A stretch of 64,000 nt of DNA from Arthrobacter sp. AFG20 (lineage in GTDB: Bacteria; Actinomycetota; Actinomycetes; Actinomycetales; Micrococcaceae): positions 1 through 64,000 of the forward strand of contig NZ_PJMC01000008.1 in assembly GCF_002892795.1 (NCBI RefSeq). Direction: 5' to 3'. The notes beneath the pieces were generated by a model. It was not told where the DNA came from and did no database searches. It worked only from the letters and a program-made list of their open reading frames with translations. The position numbers were made by a program, and so were the translations under genes. Of this stretch, positions 59,612 to 64,000 are shown one piece after another. The number at the start of each line of letters is the position of its first letter. Position 1 is the stretch's first letter.

Positions 59612-61030
59612 GTGACTAGCGACCAGACCCGTACTTTTGACCTTTCGGCCTCGTTCAAGGCGTATGACGTCCGCGGCATCGTGGGCGAATCCATCACCGC
59701 TGAAATCGTCGAAGCCGTAGGCGCAGCGTTCGTTGACGTGCTTGGCCTCGAGGGACAGACGGTCCTGGTCGGCGGTGACATGCGCCCGTCCTCTCCCGAG
59801 TTCAGCAAGGCGTTCGCCAGCGGTGCCGCCACACGGGGAGCCAACGTCCAGTTGCTGGACCTTATCTCCACGGACGAGCTGTACTACGCCTGCGGAGCCT
59901 TGAACGCCGCAGGCGCCACATTCACCGCGAGCCACAACCCCGCCGCCTACAACGGCATCAAGATGGCCAAGGCCGGCGCCGTCCCCATTTCCTCCGAGAC
60001 GGGCCTCAAGGAGATCCAGGCACTGGCCGAGCAGTACCTGAACACCGGCTCCATCCCCGCTGCCGAAACGCAGGGCCAGATCGGCGTCCAGGACGTACTG
60101 AAGGACTACGCCGAGTACCTGCGCACGCTGGTTGACCTCTCCGGTTCGCGCCCCCTCAAAGTCGTGGTGGACGCCGGCAACGGCATGGCCGGACTCACCA
60201 CGCCGGCCGTCCTGGGCGACACGCTGCTGCCGAAGCTGCCCTTCGACATCGTTCCGCTCTACTTCGAACTGGACGGCTCCTTCCCGAACCACCCGGCTAA
60301 CCCCCTGGAGCCGGAAAACCTGCGCGACCTGCAGGCCGCCGTCGTCGAACATGGCGCGGACATCGGCCTGGCGTTCGACGGCGACGCCGACCGCTGCTTC
60401 GTCATCGACGAAAAGGGCGAGGCGGTCTCGCCGTCGGCCATCACCGGCATGGTGGCCCGGCGCGAAATCGCCCGCGCGAAGGCGCAGGGCGAGGCAAATC
60501 CCACCATCATCCACAACCTCCTGACCTCCCGCGCGGTGCCGGAACTCGTCGCCGAAGACGGCGGCCGGGCGGTACGCACCCGGGTGGGCCACTCCTTCAT
60601 CAAGGCCGTCATGGCAGAGGAAGGCGCCATCTTCGGCGGGGAGCACTCCGCCCACTTCTACTTCCGTGACTTCTGGAACGCTGACACCGGCATGCTTGCC
60701 GCCATGCACGTGCTGGCTGCCCTCGGTGAACAGGACGGCCCGCTTTCTGAGCTCGGCCGGGAGTACGAACCGTACGTTTCCTCCGGCGAAATCAACTCGG
60801 AAATCGAGGACAAGGCCGGCGCCGTGGAGCGCGTCCGGGCCGATTTCGAGACCGAGGACGTGGCGGTGGACCACCTGGACGGCAGCACCTTCACCGCCGC
60901 CGACGGCAGCTTCTGGTTCAACCTGCGCCCCTCCAACACCGAACCGTACCTGCGGTTGAACGCTGAAGCCACGGACCGGGCCACGATGGAGCGGGTGCGC
61001 GACCGCGTGCTGGCCTTGGTCCGCAGCTAG
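59612..61030 (+). CDS. manB: Phosphomannomutase/phosphoglucomutase
   Basis: 472 residues of the alpha-D-phosphohexomutase family. The phosphoserine is in TASHNPAAYNGIK, Mg2+ ligands in AFDGDADRCFV, the sugar-binding loop in GGEHSAHFYF, and the phosphate-binding loop in RPSNTEPYLRL. It converts mannose-6-phosphate and mannose-1-phosphate for GDP-mannose and glycan synthesis. The start is GTG 59612, without ribosome binding site but with TAAGAT 7 nt upstream. The next hypothetical gene follows at 9 bp. Confidence 0.93.
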   Translation: MTSDQTRTFDLSASFKAYDVRGIVGESITAEIVEAVGAAFVDVLGLEGQTVLVGGDMRPSSPEFSKAFASGAATRGANVQLLDLISTDELYYACGALNAAGATFTASHNPAAYNGIKMAKAGAVPISSETGLKEIQALAEQYLNTGSIPAAETQGQIGVQDVLKDYAEYLRTLVDLSGSRPLKVVVDAGNGMAGLTTPAVLGDTLLPKLPFDIVPLYFELDGSFPNHPANPLEPENLRDLQAAVVEHGADIGLAFDGDADRCFVIDEKGEAVSPSAITGMVARREIARAKAQGEANPTIIHNLLTSRAVPELVAEDGGRAVRTRVGHSFIKAVMAEEGAIFGGEHSAHFYFRDFWNADTGMLAAMHVLAALGEQDGPLSELGREYEPYVSSGEINSEIEDKAGAVERVRADFETEDVAVDHLDGSTFTAADGSFWFNLRPSNTEPYLRLNAEATDRATMERVRDRVLALVRS

Positions 61031-61039
61031 GACGGCCTC

Positions 61040-61522
61040 ATGGCATCACCCGACTCGACCCCGGCCCAGTCATCGTGGCGCGCATCCGTGCCCGAGTCCA
61101 CGGCCACGGATCTGGAAAACCTCTTGGGCACCGGAATGGCGGCCGCCCAGGAGCAGCTTGAGCGCAGCGGCGGGTTCCTGCCCTTCGCCCTCGTAGTGGA
61201 GAACGACGGCGACGTCCGCCTCGTCGCTGTTTCGCCGGCAGATCCGGATGCCGACGGGGACAGCGAGTTCGACGCCGACGCCATGATCCGCGACATCTCG
61301 GAACTTTTGCGCCAGCACCGGGATGAGTTCCGCGCCGCCGCCATCGTCTGCGACATCACTCTGGTGGAGGAGGACTCAGACGCCATCCATGTGGCCACCG
61401 AGCACCGGGACGGCGCTGTGTTCGCAGCCGTCCTGCCGTACTCCCCCACCACTGAGGGCACTGAGTGGGAGTTCGGCGACCTTGCCGCCGACTCCAACGA
61501 GCCTGTCATTTGGGCGGACTAG
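61040..61522 (+). CDS. Hypothetical acidic protein downstream of manB
   Basis: 160 residues, acidic, with GGFLPFALVVENDGDVRLVAV and IVCDITLVEEDSDAIHVATEH, alternating strand and helix. No family is recognised. Spacing of 9 bp to manB suggests co-transcription. The ATG at 61040 is the first in frame. Function open; it may be a conserved actinobacterial protein of unknown fold. Confidence 0.72.
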   Translation: MASPDSTPAQSSWRASVPESTATDLENLLGTGMAAAQEQLERSGGFLPFALVVENDGDVRLVAVSPADPDADGDSEFDADAMIRDISELLRQHRDEFRAAAIVCDITLVEEDSDAIHVATEHRDGAVFAAVLPYSPTTEGTEWEFGDLAADSNEPVIWAD

Positions 61523-61610
61523 ACCGGGCGGAACGGCGAATTGCGCCGGTCACCGCGTGCGCACAGCCACGCTATGCGCGCCGGGTAGAACGTCGATTTG
61601 CACAGGTCAT

Positions 61611-61616
61611 TAGGCT
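61611..61616 (+). promoter_or_regulatory. Candidate -10 element of nsrR (leaderless)
   Basis: TAGGCT ends 6 nt before the nsrR ATG at 61623, identical in sequence and spacing to tmk. No ribosome binding site. Confidence 0.45.
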
Positions 61617-61622
61617 AGAAGC

Positions 61623-62072
61623 ATGAAAATCAACGCCTTCGCGGACGTCAGCCTGCGCGCCCTCATGGTGCTCGCTGCCGCGCCCGAGGGCGGCCTGCTC
61701 ACCACCCAGAACGTCGCGGACGCCGTCAACACCCCGTACAACCATGTCAGCAAGGCGGTGGCGAAGCTGCGAATGCTCGGGCTGATTGACGTGGAGCGCG
61801 GCCGCAATGGGGGCTCCCGGCTCAGCGCCGCCGGCCGCCGTGTGACCGTGGGCCAGGTCCTGCGGGAACTGGACACCCGCGAGGACGCCGCCGAGTGCAT
61901 CGGCCCGGCCGGCAGCTGCCCCCTCATCAACGAATGCCGGCTCCGAGGCGCCCTGGCGCGGGCCCGCGAGGCCTTTTACCGCGAGCTCGACGGCGTCGTG
62001 GTGGCCGACCTGCCCACCTCACGCCAGATGACACCCGTCTTCGAGGCCATCGGGCTGCGCCCGGGCGCCTGA
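61623..62072 (+). CDS. nsrR: Rrf2-family nitric-oxide-sensing repressor NsrR
   Basis: 149 residues. The winged-helix N-domain (VSLRALMVLAAAPEGGLLTTQNVADAVN, HVSKAVAKLRMLGLI) is followed by three Cys in ECIGPAGSCPLINEC, which would hold an Fe-S cluster destroyed by nitric oxide. The spacing is C-x6-C-x5-C rather than the C-x5-C-x5-C usual in NsrR/IscR. It lies directly upstream of hmp, whose promoter has an NsrR-type site. TAGGCT 6 nt before the ATG implies a leaderless mRNA. Confidence 0.9.
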   Translation: MKINAFADVSLRALMVLAAAPEGGLLTTQNVADAVNTPYNHVSKAVAKLRMLGLIDVERGRNGGSRLSAAGRRVTVGQVLRELDTREDAAECIGPAGSCPLINECRLRGALARAREAFYRELDGVVVADLPTSRQMTPVFEAIGLRPGA

Positions 62073-62147
62073 GCCGCCCCACCCGCCCGACCGGTTCACC
62101 CCTGCCCCCTGCTTCCCCGAGATTCTGTTCTCCATTTGGAAAACTAC

Positions 62148-62164
62148 TTCTACGGGGTGTAGAA
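62148..62164. promoter_or_regulatory. Inverted repeat in the hmp upstream region
   Basis: TTCTAC (62148-62153), GGGGT, GTAGAA (62159-62164); GTGTAGAAA recurs 14 bp further on. It may be a second regulator site or part of the hmp promoter. Confidence 0.35.
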
Positions 62165-62180
62165 ATAGACGTGTAGAAAC

Positions 62181-62197
62181 TCGTATTTCAAATGCGA
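62181..62197. promoter_or_regulatory. NsrR-type operator upstream of hmp
   Basis: TCGTATTT-C-AAATGCGA (62181-62197), a near-perfect dyad around a single base with AAATGC/ATTT halves as in the 11-1-11 NsrR consensus. It lies 57 bp before the hmp ATG. Confidence 0.65.
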
Positions 62198-62253
62198 ATA
62201 TCTGCGGTTTCCGGTCCGGCCAAAGACCCCGGACCACTAGCTCAGGAGTACCG

Positions 62254-63414
62254 ATGCTCTCGGACAAGTCCCGTCCCGTTATTGAGGCCACCCTTCCCCT
62301 GGTCGGTTCACGAATCGGCGAGATTACCCCCAAGTTCTACAACCGGCTCTTCGCCGCGCACCCGGAACTCCTTGACGGGCTGTTCAGCCGCTCCAACCAG
62401 CGCAACGGCAACCAGCAGCAGGCCCTGGCCGGAAGCATCGCCGCGTTCGCCACCCATCTGGTCAACAACCCGGACACTGTCCCTGAAACCGTGCTGTCCC
62501 GCATCGCGCACAGGCACGCTTCCCTCGGCATCACCGAGCCCCAGTACCAGGTGGTCTACGAGCACCTGTTCGCCGCCATCGCCGAGGACCTGGCCGAGGT
62601 CATCACGCCGGAGATTGCCGAAGCCTGGACCGAGGTCTACTGGCTCATGGCCGACGCCCTGATCAAGCTGGAGAAGGGCCTCTACGCGGCCCAGGCGAAC
62701 ACCGCGATGTGGATGCCGTGGACCGTCGTCGAAAAGACCCCCGCCGGCACCGGATCGATGACATTCACCCTGGCACCTGCGGATGACACCCCGGTCACCG
62801 CCGCGCTTCCGGGCCAGTACATCAGCGTCAAGGTCACCCTCCCCGACGGCATCCGCCAGGTCCGCCAGTACTCGCTCTCCGGCGATGCCGGCACCAGCCG
62901 CAGCTTCACCACCAAGATCGACGACGGCGGGGAGGTCTCCCCCGTGCTCCACAACAGTGTGGAGATCGGAGACATCATCGAAATCTCCAACCCCTACGGC
63001 GAAATCACCCTGAAGGACGGCGACGGCCCCGTGGTTCTCGCCTCCGCGGGCATCGGCTGCACGCCCACCGCCTCGATCCTGCGTTCCCTCGCCGAAACCG
63101 GCTCAGACCGCCAGGTGCTGGTCCTGCACGCCGAGAGCACCCTGGACAGCTGGGCGTTGCGCTCCCAGATGACGGACGACGTCGAGCGCCTCGACGGCGC
63201 CGACCTCCAGCTCTGGCTGGAGGAACCGCAGGCGGGCACGAAGACCGGCTTCATGTCCCTGCGCGAGGTGGACCTGCCCGCCAACGCCTCCCTGTACCTG
63301 TGCGGCCCGCTGCCGTTCATGAAAAACATCCGCAACGAGGCCATCGAAGCAGGCATCCCCGCAACACGGATCCACTACGAGGTCTTCGGCCCGGACATCT
63401 GGCTGGCCGCCTAG
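62254..63414 (+). CDS. hmp: Flavohemoprotein, nitric oxide dioxygenase
   Basis: 386 residues. An N-terminal globin (about 1-140; proximal His in RIAHRHASLG) is followed by an FAD-binding domain (RQYSLSGDAG) and an NAD-binding domain (VLASAGIGCTPTASILRSL), ending YEVFGPDIWL. It oxidises NO to nitrate using O2 and NADH/NADPH. Length is close to E. coli Hmp (396). ATG 62254 is the clear family start. It is the likely NsrR target, 181 bp after the regulator gene. Confidence 0.95.
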   Translation: MLSDKSRPVIEATLPLVGSRIGEITPKFYNRLFAAHPELLDGLFSRSNQRNGNQQQALAGSIAAFATHLVNNPDTVPETVLSRIAHRHASLGITEPQYQVVYEHLFAAIAEDLAEVITPEIAEAWTEVYWLMADALIKLEKGLYAAQANTAMWMPWTVVEKTPAGTGSMTFTLAPADDTPVTAALPGQYISVKVTLPDGIRQVRQYSLSGDAGTSRSFTTKIDDGGEVSPVLHNSVEIGDIIEISNPYGEITLKDGDGPVVLASAGIGCTPTASILRSLAETGSDRQVLVLHAESTLDSWALRSQMTDDVERLDGADLQLWLEEPQAGTKTGFMSLREVDLPANASLYLCGPLPFMKNIRNEAIEAGIPATRIHYEVFGPDIWLAA

Positions 63415-63426
63415 CCCACCGGCCGG

Positions 63427-63491
63427 GGAGTTTTTGTCCACTTGTCACGACTTTAGGGGCGTTTAGCGCCCATTATCTGTACAAAAACTCC
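63427..63491. repeat. Dispersed palindromic repeat, copy 3
   Basis: GGAGTTTTTGTCCACTTGT at 63427 and TCTGTACAAAAACTCC ending 63491. The arms are imperfect, but length (65 bp) equals copy 2 and the loop is related. It lies 12 bp after the hmp stop, the same distance as copy 2 after its gene. Confidence 0.8.
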
Positions 63492-63501
63492 AGAAAGTAC
63501 G

Positions 63502-63546
63502 ACGGCGGCCCCGCACCCTTTCATTGAAGAGGTGCGGGGCCGCCGT
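63502..63546. terminator. Terminator between hmp and pckG
   Basis: ACGGCGGCCCCGCACC (63502-63517) and its complement (63531-63546), a 16-bp stem with a 13-nt loop between convergent genes. Confidence 0.75.
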
Positions 63547-63620
63547 GGTCTAGGCCAGGTGTGGGCCCACGCTGCCGAGGGGCCCCAATCGAGCTTGCGA
63601 GATTGGGGAGGCAGCGGGGA

Positions 63621-64000
63621 CTAGGCCAGGCGGGCCTTCAGGCCGTCGAGCTCCTTCTGGAGCGCTGCGGGCAGCGAATCACCGAAGTTGGCGAACCACT
63701 CCTCGATCGAGGCGAGCTCGGTCTTCCATTCGTCGGGGTCGACGCGGACGGCGTCCTCCACCTGGGCGGGGGTCATGTCGAGTCCGTCGAGGTCGATGGC
63801 GTCGCCGGTCGGGACGAAGCCGATGGGGGTCTCCACGGCGTCGGCCTTTCCTTCGAGCCGCTCGATGGCCCACTTCAGGACACGCGCGTTGTCCCCGAAG
63901 CCCGGCCAGGCGAAGCCGCCCTCTGCCGTGCGGCGGAACCAGTTGACCAGGAAGATCTTGGGCAGGCGCTCGGGGTTGGCCTTGGCGGACAGGTTGACCC
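63621..64000 (-). CDS. pckG: Phosphoenolpyruvate carboxykinase (GTP), C-terminal part
   Basis: The gene runs off the right edge; 126 residues from the C-terminus are visible. ANPERLPKIFLVNWFRRTAEGGFAWPGFGDN is split here as NPERLPKIFLVNWFR and GFAWPGFGDNARVLKWAIER, the conserved C-terminal region of GTP-dependent PEPCK, followed by ETPIGFVPTGDAIDL. It makes PEP from oxaloacetate in gluconeogenesis. The catalytic core and start lie outside the window. Convergent with hmp. Confidence 0.9.
   Translation of the reverse strand, partial: VNLSAKANPERLPKIFLVNWFRRTAEGGFAWPGFGDNARVLKWAIERLEGKADAVETPIGFVPTGDAIDLDGLDMTPAQVEDAVRVDPDEWKTELASIEEWFANFGDSLPAALQKELDGLKARLA

Noticed and set aside
59189..60874. 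561-residue minus-strand frame opposite manB
   Set aside because: Phosphohexomutase motifs are on the plus strand; the opposite frame only adds a recQ fragment read in another frame.

Overview
The window is high-GC actinobacterial chromosome. Protein similarities, gene order and codon use fit Micrococcales, most likely Arthrobacter, Pseudarthrobacter or Paenarthrobacter. I see no insertion sequence, prophage, CRISPR array or plasmid feature. It reads as ordinary chromosome with one patchier accessory stretch at about 31.9-38.7 kb.

Layout. 1-300: a minus-strand rRNA operon promoter and boxA-type leader; the 16S gene lies beyond the left edge. 0.4-14 kb: glycogen/trehalose block. glgE, treS and a maltokinase-GlgB fusion form one minus-strand operon (GlgE pathway: trehalose to maltose to maltose-1-phosphate to branched alpha-glucan). 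glgP is divergent and glgX lies beyond it. A secreted RNase Sa/barnase-type RNase and its barstar inhibitor follow glgX. 14-20.9 kb: a nitrilase-family amidase, then rlmB, cysS, a lipoprotein, ispF, ispD, carD and divergent lpqE, the same order as Mycobacterium tuberculosis Rv3579c-Rv3584. 21-26 kb: regX3-senX3, divergent phoU, gpmA, a methyltransferase and a DUF2516 protein. 26-31.6 kb: a trans-sulfuration enzyme, tmk-holB, a secreted TAP-type peptidase and a HAD protein that has lost catalytic aspartates.

31.8-38.7 kb: tRNA-Thr, a gene-poor stretch, two pseudogene remnants (STAS and NTF2-like), small stress or membrane proteins, and an XRE/DUF2975 pair behind a striking symmetric operator. 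38.7-49.6 kb: aldo-keto reductase, bacterial proteasome activator Bpa, the cstA-ybdD-GNAT operon, a PadR-controlled ABC exporter with a perfect 13-bp inverted-repeat operator, a quinone oxidoreductase and tRNA-Ser(UGA). 49.9-64 kb: VOC protein, FAD/NAD(P)-binding protein, prolyl oligopeptidase, tRNA-Ser(GCU), MFS transporter, a RecQ helicase with a phosphoribosyltransferase-like tail, manB, the NsrR-Hmp nitric-oxide module with a recognisable NsrR-type site, and the 3' end of GTP-dependent PEP carboxykinase.

Most notable non-coding signals: a three-copy dispersed palindrome (arms GAGTTTTTGTCCA / TGGACAAAAACTC) at 3' ends of genes; a second repeat family (core AGCTGAGGAAGCG) beside rlmB and forming the last codons of the FAD protein gene; a recurrent TAnnnT hexamer 6-7 nt before start codons of eight genes without Shine-Dalgarno, implying leaderless mRNAs; and a perfect 34-bp palindrome just before the phoU ribosome binding site.
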